A DNA stretch of 55,479 bases from Paulinella micropora (GCA_009731375.1 BJOX01000338.1:443901-499379); one strand, 5' to 3'; positions 38,726 to 49,011 are shown, counted from the stretch's first letter. Translations and numbers: made by a program. Notes: generated by a model not told the origin, from the letters alone.

Positions 38726-41419
38726 ATGTCGACAGAGACCGCCGAAGTGAGTGAATTCTCGGAGGCAGATCAAAGAAGAGAAGAAGAAGAAGCAGGAGGA
38801 GGAGGAGGAGGAAGAGGATTGAATGAAGGAGGAGGAGGAGGATTGAATGAAGGAGGAGGAGATGAAGGAGTAGGAGGAGGAGTAGAAGAGGGCTGGGATG
38901 ATGAAGGAAGATATGGAGGAGACGAAGATGAAGGAGGATTTGAACAAGAAGAGACGGGAGGAGGAGGAGCATATGGTAATCCCTTACCACCTGCCTACAC
39001 GGGAGGAGGAGGACGAAAAATGATCGACTTGATTCATAGTGATGGAGAGGAGATCACAGTGGAGGAACAACAGTGGGTGCAAGACCACTATGACCTCACT
39101 AAAAAAGAGTTTGATAACAAGATGGGGGTAGAGAAGGATACCTATGTGTGGATCCCTCAGGATCAAAGAAGAGAGAAAAGTCGTGCTAAAAAGGATGTCT
39201 ATATCCTATTATCAAACACAGCACAGCTCCTCGGCAAACTGGTCTCTGATCCAGAAGAGAGAAAGAAGATACAGCATATCAAGTTTGGGGACACACACAC
39301 CCACCTTGAATTACTCGATGCTATCTTTGGGGTGTACACTCAAACCCTGATTTGGGAACGTACATACGGCCCACGATGTGAGGGTTACCTCCAGTACACA
39401 AACCCAAGAGCAACGGCCAGATTCCTCGCGACTGGTCAGGAGGCAGTCGATGTAACAAAAATGAAGACCAATCTGGGTTCGAAAAACTCGAGTGGCATAT
39501 TTAATTTTTTTACAATGGAAATAAAGGCCTTGGAGGAGGGGAAGGCAGAGATGGAAAAAAGCATTAAGGCAGCAGGAGAAACTCATCCTGTGATTGATGA
39601 GTTAGAGAAGACCGACAGAGTTCTGACCAAGATCAGACTGTTGATGGGTGCGTTACTGCACAAGGAGGCATGGAAGAGATGGATTCCTACCAAGGATCAC
39701 TCTGTCCTTAAATCACTTAGTAACGCACCACCGGTCGCCAACAAAGCAGGTGTTGACCAATATGTGGAGAAATATAATTTTCTCAGATCTGCTTCTGAAT
39801 TGGTGGCCTTTATCACTCATGCTCAAAAGCTGGTGATATCTGAGAAGAAGAAGGCGAAAGAGAATGAGGAGTTCGAGAAGACGATGAGACTGGAAAGAAT
39901 GAAAGCAAAAGTGAGTGGTGCAAAGACACACCCTCCGACATATTTGACCCCACCAGCTCCTGCCCCACCAGCCCCTGCACCCTCGGGCTCAACTACGGTG
40001 GTGGTCACAAACACGGAGAAGAAGGACAGACAGAACATCATAAATGCCTTCAAGGGGAAGAAAGGAGGAGTGGCAAGTCTCATGCTATATGCCAAGACGA
40101 GCTCAGACAAAGACTCTGATGCTTCGCTTTTGAGCAAGCTCAAAGAGATCAATGCCTGCATGAAGGCTTTTCCTTGCGACGAAACGCAGGAATACGAGGC
40201 CCTTGTTACTGTTTTTGACCAATCTCTAGTCTCGGAGGGATTTGATCTGACACAGTACAAGTTTTTGAGAAAGAAGGAGGAGATTAAGAGAAACAATGCA
40301 ACAGGCCTAGACGCTCAGTGTGAACTGGCGGTGGCCACACTCATTTCATATTTTCAATCTCATGGATACCAGCATCTCTGCACTGGTACTCTCATAGGAT
40401 TTGAAATCTTTGAGACAGTGGCGATGAGTTTGAGGAGTGCTGTTGGCTTGGCGGCGACCCTTACGGAGGTAGTTTCCTCCTATGGGCTATTCTATGGCCG
40501 CAAGTCGATCATCCTCTATTTCTTTTCGGCGTTACACACAGTTAACCCGAGTAAGCTTACTCAGCTCATACAACAATGCTCGACGTTTAGCTCAGTGAAG
40601 TCCAAGAACTTCCTCGAGACACACGTGTTCGAAAATACGGTTCAAAGCGTTGCTCCGTCAGCACTGTTTCAAGAAGTGATGAGTGCATGCTCAAACATGG
40701 ACTCGCTCACGGAGGCACATACGGCACAGGCAGGCGGTGTACCTGTTGGCGCACAAGCCACGTACACAAACAGAGTTGCCGGTTGGAAGAGACAGAGAGA
40801 GCCAGACCTGAAGACCGCATGTTGGAGGTGGTTCGCGGGCTTGCAGTGTAAGGCACAGATGGAGAACAGAGACTGCTCTTTCAATCATGATAGGCAGAAC
40901 CCAACAGCAAGGGCAAATTTTCTGAGCAGGACGGAAGGCAAGGAACCGGGCCTTTTCAATATGCTTCAGATTGCCGCTGTGAACGAAGGTTGGTATGCCA
41001 ATATGTGTGATGATGAGGAGTTACGAGAGGCAATCATTACCTACATGAAGAGGATGAAGGAGAAGAAGGAGGAAAGGGAGAGACAAAAGAACTTAAAGGC
41101 CTCTCAAAGAGGACGAGAAGGAGGAGCAGGAGGAGGAGGAGGAGGAGGAGGAGGAGGAGGACGAGGACGAGGAACATGGAGAGGAGCCTCGAGGTGGCAG
41201 GGAACCCCTCAGAGAGGAAGAGGAGGAGGTCGGGGATATACCCCTTATGGAGGGAGAGCTGTTCGAGCTCCAGCCCCCCCACCCAGAGGAGGAGGAGGCT
41301 CGTGGGCAAGCTCCAACCCAAATTTCGGTCGAGCTCAGGCCTACAACACTGCCTCGGAGACCGATACGTCATCCTACCCGGACACTACTCAAGGTAATCG
41401 TTTCGAGGTGGTGGAATGA
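38726..41419 (+). CDS. Gypsy Gag with CCCH zinc finger and RGG end
   Basis: 897 codons from an ATG (ACATCATGTCG). An acidic Glu/Gly-rich N-terminus (about residues 10-75) is followed by a globular part and a Pro/Ala hinge near residue 415. A C-x8-C-x8-C-x3-H finger lies at about 699-721 (CWRWFAGLQC and then CSFNH). The C-terminal GRGRG, RGASRW, RGRGGGRG segment is of RGG type. The finger replaces the CCHC knuckle common in gypsy Gag, and both finger and RGG part are likely to bind RNA. The ORF ends GNRFEVVE, then UGA, and pol continues in the same frame. Confidence 0.88.
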   Translation: MSTETAEVSEFSEADQRREEEEAGGGGGGRGLNEGGGGGLNEGGGDEGVGGGVEEGWDDEGRYGGDEDEGGFEQEETGGGGAYGNPLPPAYTGGGGRKMIDLIHSDGEEITVEEQQWVQDHYDLTKKEFDNKMGVEKDTYVWIPQDQRREKSRAKKDVYILLSNTAQLLGKLVSDPEERKKIQHIKFGDTHTHLELLDAIFGVYTQTLIWERTYGPRCEGYLQYTNPRATARFLATGQEAVDVTKMKTNLGSKNSSGIFNFFTMEIKALEEGKAEMEKSIKAAGETHPVIDELEKTDRVLTKIRLLMGALLHKEAWKRWIPTKDHSVLKSLSNAPPVANKAGVDQYVEKYNFLRSASELVAFITHAQKLVISEKKKAKENEEFEKTMRLERMKAKVSGAKTHPPTYLTPPAPAPPAPAPSGSTTVVVTNTEKKDRQNIINAFKGKKGGVASLMLYAKTSSDKDSDASLLSKLKEINACMKAFPCDETQEYEALVTVFDQSLVSEGFDLTQYKFLRKKEEIKRNNATGLDAQCELAVATLISYFQSHGYQHLCTGTLIGFEIFETVAMSLRSAVGLAATLTEVVSSYGLFYGRKSIILYFFSALHTVNPSKLTQLIQQCSTFSSVKSKNFLETHVFENTVQSVAPSALFQEVMSACSNMDSLTEAHTAQAGGVPVGAQATYTNRVAGWKRQREPDLKTACWRWFAGLQCKAQMENRDCSFNHDRQNPTARANFLSRTEGKEPGLFNMLQIAAVNEGWYANMCDDEELREAIITYMKRMKEKKEERERQKNLKASQRGREGGAGGGGGGGGGGGRGRGTWRGASRWQGTPQRGRGGGRGYTPYGGRAVRAPAPPPRGGGGSWASSNPNFGRAQAYNTASETDTSSYPDTTQGNRFEVVE

Positions 41420-44400
41420 CTGGAGGGGGAAGAAGAGAGGAAGGAGAAGACTGTGAAGTTTAACCCTAAAGTCACAGTGCTTTCTAATGCTGTTGTGCAG
41501 ACTGGGCCAACGCTTCCTCTATGTGAAAACAAAGATGTGGGTACACAGAGACTGCAGCCCCAAGGTAGTCTCATACCCGTTCATACAGCACGGTTACCAA
41601 TGATAACTGATGCAAATAGGAAGGCGAGACTTGCGATGGAGGCGAGGAGGCCAATGGCAGACGTATCGCCTCGGCCAAGCAAACAACCACGAACAGACTC
41701 AATGTCTACGGTCGCGGCGGGTGGCGAGCAAAAAGACAATGTGTGTACTCAAGTACCACAAGACAATGTCGCTCAAATAGTAAACGCACCAGTACCGCAG
41801 AATAATAAAAATGTTAATGAGGTGAAGCAGGAGGAGAAGAAGGAGGAGTTGAAAAACTTAGAGACAAGACTCCAAAATTTGGAACGTAAAGTTCTTGTTC
41901 TCGCAGCCAATATACACAGGCCCGATGCTCTGTGTTATACGGAACTTTATTGTGAAACATTGAAGACAATATTAAAAGTTGGTAATGATACGATGGCGAA
42001 TATTAATATTGTCGGCAGGAAGTTTTTTAATCGATACCGGGACTGGGTGGACGGAAATATGAAAAAGTCAACGGGCACTCTCAAAGGAGTGAGCAGCCGG
42101 ACGGATATCACGGGAATCATCACACTGACCTTTAAATTGAAATCCGCACGAGTATACCGTATGGACCTCTATGTCGTCCCCGGTTACCACGGGTCAATAT
42201 TACTATCGTATGACCAATTGGCTACGATGGGGGCTGTGATTGATTGCGCCGCACGGCGAGTGATATATGGAGTAAAAAGAGGAGAAGAGAACGATATTGA
42301 TCCCTTCAACGCTACTGACTCTTATGAGGCTTATGAGCTGAGTCTAGCGACGGATCACAAAAAGATGGCCATCGCACATGAGGCACTTGAGGTGTACGTT
42401 CACCCCCATGTCGTAAGACCGGATGAACTGTCCTGGACCGACAATTGGGAATCCCAAGTGTGCACTGTCACAGTTCCGACATGCCATTGGGACAAAAAGT
42501 CTATTGATGACTTAATCGAGAAGCGAAAGGAGGAGATTATATGTGTCGCACAAAGAAGCCCGTCGTTGGCGAGATTCGCGGAAGGAGTAGGAACAGATGT
42601 CCATATTACTAACGGATACTGTTTCCATGCGAAAGTAGGAGAAGAAAAAAGGGAGGCGTTTGTACCAAGGAGAACGGGGCGAATCCCGGATACTCCACCA
42701 GAAACTATTAAAAGTTTTATTACTGATTTCTGGGGTGACGAGCCCACGTGGCCGCGTTCACTGTCTGAAGTGAAGAAATGCTTACGGACTTTATTCGAAA
42801 ATAATAAGCCGTATACTATTATCCTGCCATATAATGAGAAGGCGATATGGGCGCAGGAAATAAGGGACCGGCTTATTGATCATCCTATACCGGTACCCTC
42901 TCGCAAGCAACAGCTAGTGGTGGCTTGTCGTATGGGAACTCGTGAGCAGAGCAGTGCATACAAGCGGAAGCTCAGAGACCTCGACAAGTTGAAATTGATA
43001 CCGCAAGCATTCACATGCTTTGATGGTTTTTACACCCGTAAAGCTCCTTTGCAATACGCGAGACTCATTGACATGCTGGTGGAGCTCGGTAAAGATGATG
43101 AGCCGGACACGGTCACGTATGAAAAGACGGGCCTAGATGATGTCTCGGAAGAGGACTTAGGCTTGGAGGAGGACAGAGAACCCCTCAAGCAGCATAAGCA
43201 GATGTCTGATGAAGATTTTCAAGAGGCGGCGCGGAAAATATTGGAAGAAGGAGTAGGCACGGAGAAGGAGAAGGAGCTTTTAAAAGCCAAATTAGAGGCG
43301 AACAAGGAAATTTTTGACCCTCCACATGCAGGTGGTGTCAAGCCTGAAGATTTCACTGCGGTTATTTACAAAATACCGGGTGCGGAGCCGTCACCGGCAC
43401 CACGAAGGGCGAATTTGAGTATACATGAGGCGAAGATAGCGGAGGAGCTAGCAAGACAGCTGCTCAATGAGGACTTTATTGAGAGATCAACATCCTCAAT
43501 AGTCTCACAACCGAGAATAGTGCCGAAGCCAGGAGGAGAATGGCGCCTGACAGTTAACTATGCTCGTGTTAACAAGGTGCTGGAGGAAGAGAGAAATCCT
43601 CTCCCGACATTAGAAGAAGGAAGGAGAGTACTGCGGAATGCAAAATTCTATTCGGTCATTGACCTTAAGAATGGCTTCTGGCAGATACCACTGGAGGAAA
43701 AGTCCAGATGGCTGACGGCGTTTGTGGTGGGTATGGAAATATACCAATGGAAAGTGCTTCCGATGGGCCTCAAGCAAGCCCCAGGACTTTTCCAGAAGGC
43801 GATGCAGAAGATGTTGAGCAGTCAGTACGATGATTTGTCTGACGGTGGCTTTATGAGAAGGCGGGGACAGAAGGCGGGAGAATATGCATTTTGCTATATC
43901 GATGACATTATCGTATACTCTAACACAATGGAGGAGCATATCGATCATTTGTCCGATATATTCAGGCGCATCGGAGCTTTTGGCCTGAAGTGCAATCTAA
44001 AGAAGTGTCAACTTGCCAAGACGAGTGTGACATACTTAGGGTACGAGATCTCCCATAATCGAGTCTCGATATCCAAAGAGAAGAGGGAGGAGATTATGAA
44101 TCGACCGATACCGAAGAACCGCACTGAATTGCACTCATTCCTTGCGATGGCGCAATACTATAGCCAGTTTATACCCGATTGGGGTGCAACACGGGCTAAA
44201 GTGGAGAAAATGATAGATTTTGGAGACTTTGAGAAGTGGGACGAAGAGGCTTTGCAAGCGTTTCATGCGCTCAAAGATCTCATTTACAAAGACCCGAAAG
44301 ACGGAGGACTGGTGTTAACGATGCCCGACTTTACGAAACAATTCGTAGTCGATACAGACGCATCTAAGTTTGCGATTGGGGCTGTATTACAACAAGAGGA

Positions 44401-47233
44401 TGAGGAGAAGAAATTACGCCCAATCATGTTTATTAGTAGGAAGTTGTGTGCGGCGGAGAGAAACTATTGCACAAGGCAAAGAGAGGCGTTGGCGGTAGTA
44501 TGGGCCCTCAAGAGGCTCAGAGAGTATTTGTGGGGAGGACCTCAATTTACTGTCAGAACTGATCATCATAACCTGTTATGGTTGATGAATCATGAACAGA
44601 CGGGACGGCTGGCGCGGTGGCAAGCGTTCTTGTCTTGTTTCGATTTTACAATGGTCCATCTACCGGGAAAGCGAAATGTGGTCGCTGATAGCCTCTCTAG
44701 GCTAGAGTTTAACTCAGAAGTATCGGCGTTGGTGTCCACGGTGGAGATGGAAGACTTGTCCACTGACAAGGTGTATGAGGTCAGCCACATTGAGGCGATG
44801 GAGATGGCGAGTGGAGTCCGATATGACCGCACAGGTCTACGGTACAGTCCACAAGGCCCGGATCACGGGATATGTTGTGAGCTACATACCCAGGAGGACG
44901 CTGAGTGGTCCTATGAGGTATATGAGAATGCGAAGGCGAACATAAGAGAGGAAGAGGAGACGCAGGAAGTTTATGCGGAGCCTCCTCAAGAGCGGAGAAG
45001 TGACCTAGACGATGACCCGGAAAGAATCGGGGTACGGCTAGAAGATGGTACTATCCATATAGCCTCGCCTACCGCATGGAGGCAACAACAGGCTCAAGAT
45101 CCGGAGTTTAAAGAACTGATACAGTTATATCAGAACCCGGATGAGCTACGGATGACGAAAGCGATCAAAGATCAGATGAAGGAGATGGGATGGAGAGATG
45201 GTCTACTGTGGTACAAGGGCCTTCACGGTCGCTATGCGTCACAGCCGGACAAATGGACCCTTTGGGTACCGGAGAGTCTGAGACGATTTATATTTGTCGC
45301 AGCCCACAATTGCCCACTTTTGGCGCATCCGGGTCGACAACGAACTCATATGTTCGTAGCGAGGCGATTCTGGTGGAAGAAGATGAAGGAGGAGATAGAT
45401 CAGGCGGTGGATGCATGCATCCCGTGCAAGATAAACAAAACACCACTGAAGGCAAATTTCGGCCTGATTGGCGAATTTCCTCTTCATGCGGGGATGTTTG
45501 AGTTTATACACATTGATCATGTGGGACCTTTCCCAGAATCGAAGGATGGTTACAAATACCTCCTTACGGCTATTGACAGAGCCACCAACTATGTGTGGAT
45601 CATCCCTGTCAAAGACGTTACCGGCAAGACGACGGCCGAGGCGCTGATCGATAGGATCATCTCACAGATCGGAGTACCAAGAAAGATATGTTCTGATCGA
45701 GGCTCGGACTTTAATAACGAGGTCATCGACAAACTATCTAAGTATTACGGGATGAAATGGCAATATGTTACTGCCTATAACCCGCGAGCAAATGGGAAAA
45801 TCGAGCGGGTACACAGACCCCTCAAAGCCTCGCTAAAGATGTATTGCACGAAGAAGGAGAATCAAAGAGCATGGGTCGAGGCAGCACCATCATTTGCGTT
45901 TGCAATGAACTGTCTACCCTCTACGGCGTTAGGAGGCTCGAAGAGCTCAATCTCGCCATATCAGTTAGTATATGGGCGTGAGCCTGATATCCCGACTTCG
46001 CTCCTTCACCCAAAAGACACTTGGGCGGATGCGGATGAGTTGTTTGGGATGAGACTTAGAGTGAAGATGGAGGCGGAACAAATAGTCAGGGCGCATAGAG
46101 AGGCGGAGCGCCGAAAGACTGATGCTGAAGGGGTGCGACAAGCGCACTTGGATCAGATCAAGTTCCAGGTCGGGGATATTGTACTATTGTACCATCCTCA
46201 AGTCCCGAAGGGAGTCAGCTCTAAGCTGTTCACTCACTGGAAAGGACCTTATCAGATTATGGAACAGACGGGACCTCTGAATTACAAGATCAGGGGTAGA
46301 GGGAAGGTGCAAATTGTGAATGTAAGAAGGCTGATTAAGTATGATCCCTTCTTACTGGAAGATGAATCCGTTGAGGAGGCGTTAAAACGGATGAAGGATG
46401 ATTTCAAAGAGGTGCCGCCCATCCACAAGGAGGCTGGCATAGACCAAGACGATGCTTATCGGGCACCGATAGCTGAGAAGGAGGAGAGTGAGGTGGACAG
46501 CAAGGAGAAGACTGACCGCATAAGCGCGGTGGGGACTCAGTCCAAGTCTCCGCGAGAGCATAGCGGAAAGAAGGAGAAGATCACAGAGGCGCAGCTAAGG
46601 AGAGCGCGGAATGATCTTATCAACGACCAACCGAGGAAGGCGATGAGGTCGATGAGATCAAAGGACGTCCACCAGGAGGAGGAGGGGACGGACACTGACC
46701 CAAACGCGGGCAACGTTGAGATTGTCCATGAGCGATGGAAGGAAGGCGATGCGATAGCAACCATCGCATGGGTGAAAAATGTTTTCTATCTGATGAGACC
46801 AGCGGAACAACATGTCGCTGATGACACTCTCTCAGACTTATACTTGATGCGGGTCGTGGCGGTCCCACGACAGATGCGTGTCACACGGACACTCAAAATA
46901 TCATCAGCCGCAAAGATAGTACAACCGATACTCCAGTTCTGGAGAAGTATGGACCCGGTTGAGGATCCAAAGGCAAGACATTATCTGCCAGTATATAAAG
47001 ACGCAAAAAGTCTCGAGACATGGGATGATACAATTACTCCCAGAGACAAGGATTACACTGCGTGGACCATTCAGACACTGCCAAGAGGAGTGCTTGATGT
47101 CCCTTTTGAATTATCGTTGGGCGGAATCCCTAATAAGATCTGGGACATTCTCGAACAGTCAAAGTTCGATCTGACTTTTGTTGGTGGTCCTCCACCAGGC
47201 AAAGAAATCCGCGCCAGACGACGAAGGCAGTGA
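41420..47233 (+). CDS. Gypsy Pol: protease, RT, RNase H, integrase, long C-terminal extension
   Basis: Open from the codon after the gag UGA to TGA at 47233. No ATG lies near the start, which suggests a Gag-Pol fusion. Counting from the codon at 41453, a retropepsin-like region holds VGNDTMANINIV near 177-188 (DTMA where DSGA/DTGA is usual) and then VVPGYHGSILLSYDQL. RT has VIDLKNGFWQIPL and a YIDD box at 815-818. RNase H has VDTDASKFAIGAVLQQ near 966 and REALAVVWALKRLREYLWGG. Integrase has the H-H-C-C finger from about 1285 (HNCPLLAHPG ... CIPCK), a core Asp in HIDHVGPF near 1355, CSDRGSDFNNE and NPRANGKIERVHRPL. About 350 further residues after the VRRLIKYDP block are charged and unrecognised. 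Confidence 0.93.
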   Translation: MEGEEERKEKTVKFNPKVTVLSNAVVQTGPTLPLCENKDVGTQRLQPQGSLIPVHTARLPMITDANRKARLAMEARRPMADVSPRPSKQPRTDSMSTVAAGGEQKDNVCTQVPQDNVAQIVNAPVPQNNKNVNEVKQEEKKEELKNLETRLQNLERKVLVLAANIHRPDALCYTELYCETLKTILKVGNDTMANINIVGRKFFNRYRDWVDGNMKKSTGTLKGVSSRTDITGIITLTFKLKSARVYRMDLYVVPGYHGSILLSYDQLATMGAVIDCAARRVIYGVKRGEENDIDPFNATDSYEAYELSLATDHKKMAIAHEALEVYVHPHVVRPDELSWTDNWESQVCTVTVPTCHWDKKSIDDLIEKRKEEIICVAQRSPSLARFAEGVGTDVHITNGYCFHAKVGEEKREAFVPRRTGRIPDTPPETIKSFITDFWGDEPTWPRSLSEVKKCLRTLFENNKPYTIILPYNEKAIWAQEIRDRLIDHPIPVPSRKQQLVVACRMGTREQSSAYKRKLRDLDKLKLIPQAFTCFDGFYTRKAPLQYARLIDMLVELGKDDEPDTVTYEKTGLDDVSEEDLGLEEDREPLKQHKQMSDEDFQEAARKILEEGVGTEKEKELLKAKLEANKEIFDPPHAGGVKPEDFTAVIYKIPGAEPSPAPRRANLSIHEAKIAEELARQLLNEDFIERSTSSIVSQPRIVPKPGGEWRLTVNYARVNKVLEEERNPLPTLEEGRRVLRNAKFYSVIDLKNGFWQIPLEEKSRWLTAFVVGMEIYQWKVLPMGLKQAPGLFQKAMQKMLSSQYDDLSDGGFMRRRGQKAGEYAFCYIDDIIVYSNTMEEHIDHLSDIFRRIGAFGLKCNLKKCQLAKTSVTYLGYEISHNRVSISKEKREEIMNRPIPKNRTELHSFLAMAQYYSQFIPDWGATRAKVEKMIDFGDFEKWDEEALQAFHALKDLIYKDPKDGGLVLTMPDFTKQFVVDTDASKFAIGAVLQQEDEEKKLRPIMFISRKLCAAERNYCTRQREALAVVWALKRLREYLWGGPQFTVRTDHHNLLWLMNHEQTGRLARWQAFLSCFDFTMVHLPGKRNVVADSLSRLEFNSEVSALVSTVEMEDLSTDKVYEVSHIEAMEMASGVRYDRTGLRYSPQGPDHGICCELHTQEDAEWSYEVYENAKANIREEEETQEVYAEPPQERRSDLDDDPERIGVRLEDGTIHIASPTAWRQQQAQDPEFKELIQLYQNPDELRMTKAIKDQMKEMGWRDGLLWYKGLHGRYASQPDKWTLWVPESLRRFIFVAAHNCPLLAHPGRQRTHMFVARRFWWKKMKEEIDQAVDACIPCKINKTPLKANFGLIGEFPLHAGMFEFIHIDHVGPFPESKDGYKYLLTAIDRATNYVWIIPVKDVTGKTTAEALIDRIISQIGVPRKICSDRGSDFNNEVIDKLSKYYGMKWQYVTAYNPRANGKIERVHRPLKASLKMYCTKKENQRAWVEAAPSFAFAMNCLPSTALGGSKSSISPYQLVYGREPDIPTSLLHPKDTWADADELFGMRLRVKMEAEQIVRAHREAERRKTDAEGVRQAHLDQIKFQVGDIVLLYHPQVPKGVSSKLFTHWKGPYQIMEQTGPLNYKIRGRGKVQIVNVRRLIKYDPFLLEDESVEEALKRMKDDFKEVPPIHKEAGIDQDDAYRAPIAEKEESEVDSKEKTDRISAVGTQSKSPREHSGKKEKITEAQLRRARNDLINDQPRKAMRSMRSKDVHQEEEGTDTDPNAGNVEIVHERWKEGDAIATIAWVKNVFYLMRPAEQHVADDTLSDLYLMRVVAVPRQMRVTRTLKISSAAKIVQPILQFWRSMDPVEDPKARHYLPVYKDAKSLETWDDTITPRDKDYTAWTIQTLPRGVLDVPFELSLGGIPNKIWDILEQSKFDLTFVGGPPPGKEIRARRRRQ

Positions 47234-48076
47234 CAAAGAAACTATTTTTCTTTATGCGTCTCAAATAAACTGATTGATTGCCCACGGCGTATCATGATTT
47301 GATCATGCATCATCAGTTATCAATATGAATATTAAAAAGACTCAGTGATATAACTTGGCATTCGATCGCAACATACGAGTGCGAAAGGTCGATCGACGAT
47401 GATACTACACCGTATACGGGGATCGCTAGTGTATTGAGCGATGGTGTTCCCGGGTATGACCCTTTCCAAGTCCTGGGATGATGTTCTCGAAAATGAAATG
47501 TTCTCTGAAACTTTCATTAAATTATTTTTTACGATAGATTATATACTGTCGTACCTGAGCACGGTCAATCTCTACTTGTGTCGGTATATCGCAGGGTCGG
47601 GTACATACACCTCGACTTCGGATATAGCTATTAGGACTGGCCCCCTAATACTATATCATAGGATATCCGCCTTATACAAGGGTATGTCATTAAAAAAGAC
47701 AATGTACTTACGATCTCCCTGTGAATAATAATAATAATAATGATAATGATAAGAAGAAGAAGGAGATCAAAGGGGGAATCGTACTACAGCACCACGTTGC
47801 TTGTATTTTTTTATTAATTGTACGTTTGTTCTTGACATACTGCCGAAAAAAAAAAAGAAAAAAAAAGAAATTGAGGGGAAGGAGTTCAAAATTTACAAGA
47901 AAGGCTAGAGAATCCGCTTTGACGTGCCGTATGAGGATATATTTATCGTCTTTTAGCGTCTATCCGTGGGTCGATGCGCTGTGTGGCATGACTCCATAGC
48001 GCATACTATTTGCAGAAAGAAATCAGCAGGTGTATGACGAAAATGCTATTTCCGTCATAAAATCGGGAGGGGGTAC
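47234..48076 (+). other. Gypsy 3' non-coding region
   Basis: About 840 bp between pol and the 3' LTR, with an AATAATA run at 47725-47750 and poly-A-rich DNA near 47847-47870. The polypurine tract is at 48065-48073. Confidence 0.75.
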
Positions 48077-48312
48077 TGTAGGCATCACCCCCGGATAGCC
48101 GGTAAAAAATACCTTTTCCTGGTGACAGGTGCACCAGCTTGTTTTTCAGTATTATTTGTCCGGATTGGACCTGATGCAATTTTATTCCTGGTCTGTTGCC
48201 GTTTTCCTTTTTGGCTTCACTGAGCTAATACAACGAGACATCATTCTCATTCTTGAGGACTGTGTTTGGTTGTATTACCGACTTTTTACGAGCTATCGTT
48301 GGGGGCATTACA
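48077..48312 (+). repeat. Gypsy 3' LTR
   Basis: Partner of 37704-37939. It is followed by the CTAT duplication and the resumed right arm of the inverted-repeat element. Confidence 0.93.
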
Positions 48313-48448
48313 CTATCTAACGACATGAAGAATAAGGAATACCTAACGTAGAAGGGTCCCCGGACTCCGGGCCATACTCTCCAAGCCAAGGATAACCGAC
48401 AGACCGGAACATAGAGACTGATGCCATTATATACCGGGTGGGCCGGCA

Positions 48449-48835
48449 TAATCCCCTCTCCCCCTCGAGCGTGCCCTCGTCAGGGTGCGTGAGAAGTCGA
48501 GTCAAGACCAGCCGAACCAAACCGTGATAAAATGTGAAAAATTATCTCGAGTGACGGTCGGTGACTAGACCCTTCCCCTCGGCGGCATAAAATTGCACAC
48601 CCCATGTTACCCTAAATTCACTCATCGTCCCCCCCACCTAGTCACGGTGTGAGACTCTATATTACGTGACTATCCCCGGTCAGTTATTGATAATTCCATT
48701 TATACTTGATTAAAGTCCGTTGATTCCACCTTCACTTGAAGTAGTATCTTCCATTTAGCCTCGTCGGCCCCAAAAGAAATAGAAAAGATTTTTGCACGAG
48801 TTCCCTCGTGTAAAAACTACCACTTTATGACCGTG
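48449..48835. other. Unique spacer, nothing recognised
   Basis: Flank of the nested element block. No ORF or repeat identified. Confidence 0.5.
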
Positions 48836-49011
48836 AACACTTCAAGTTGGCACTTGATGCCTTCGACCAATACGGTCATGTTTTGCATGAGCTCTCTCTT
48901 CTAAAACTGCCGACTTGAGACCTCATATACCTCAAGTTGCCGCTTGATGCCTTCGACGAATACGGTCACGTTTTGCACGAGCTCTCTCTTGTAAAACTGC
49001 CGACTTGAGAA
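48836..49011 (+). repeat. ~90-bp tandem duplication
   Basis: CAAGTTGGCACTTGATGCCT, then ACGGTCATGTTTTGCATGAG, then CTCTCTCTTCTAAAACTGCC, and the close second copy from about 48930. Differences are mostly single bases. A more distant third copy may precede it (48775-48836, GCACGAGTTCCCTCGTGTAA). Confidence 0.75.

Larger units (their letters stand above)
37704..48312 (+). mobile_element. Ty3/gypsy LTR retrotransposon, apparently intact
   Basis: Two 236-bp LTRs (37704-37939 and 48077-48312) start TGTAGGC and end GGCATTACA, and differ at about three positions. A 4-bp CTAT target duplication lies at 37700-37703 and 48313-48316. A GGGAGGGGG polypurine tract ends 3 bases before the 3' LTR. Gag and pol are both open over full length, and the order protease, RT, RNase H, integrase is that of Ty3/gypsy. 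This points to recent insertion. Confidence 0.93.
28080..48448. mobile_element. Terminal-inverted-repeat element split by two LTR retrotransposons
   Basis: The left end (28080 onward, TGCCGGCCCACCCGGTATAT) and the right end (48448 backward) are inverted copies, identical over 27 bases and alignable for about 165. The alignment crosses the gypsy insertion: right-arm sequence is found at 48448-48313 and then continues at 37703-37672. A TA dinucleotide flanks both outer ends, as for Tc1/mariner-like target duplications. Without the two insertions the element is about 0.73 kb and has no coding capacity. Left body 28250-28644 has no recognised content. Confidence 0.72.

Noticed and set aside
41453-41455. 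Independent GTG start of gypsy pol
   Set aside because: The frame is continuous with gag through one UGA, and a eukaryotic GTG start with no context support is less likely than readthrough.
46350-47233. Envelope gene in the gypsy element
   Set aside because: The sequence is the continuation of the pol frame, with no signal peptide and no membrane segment.
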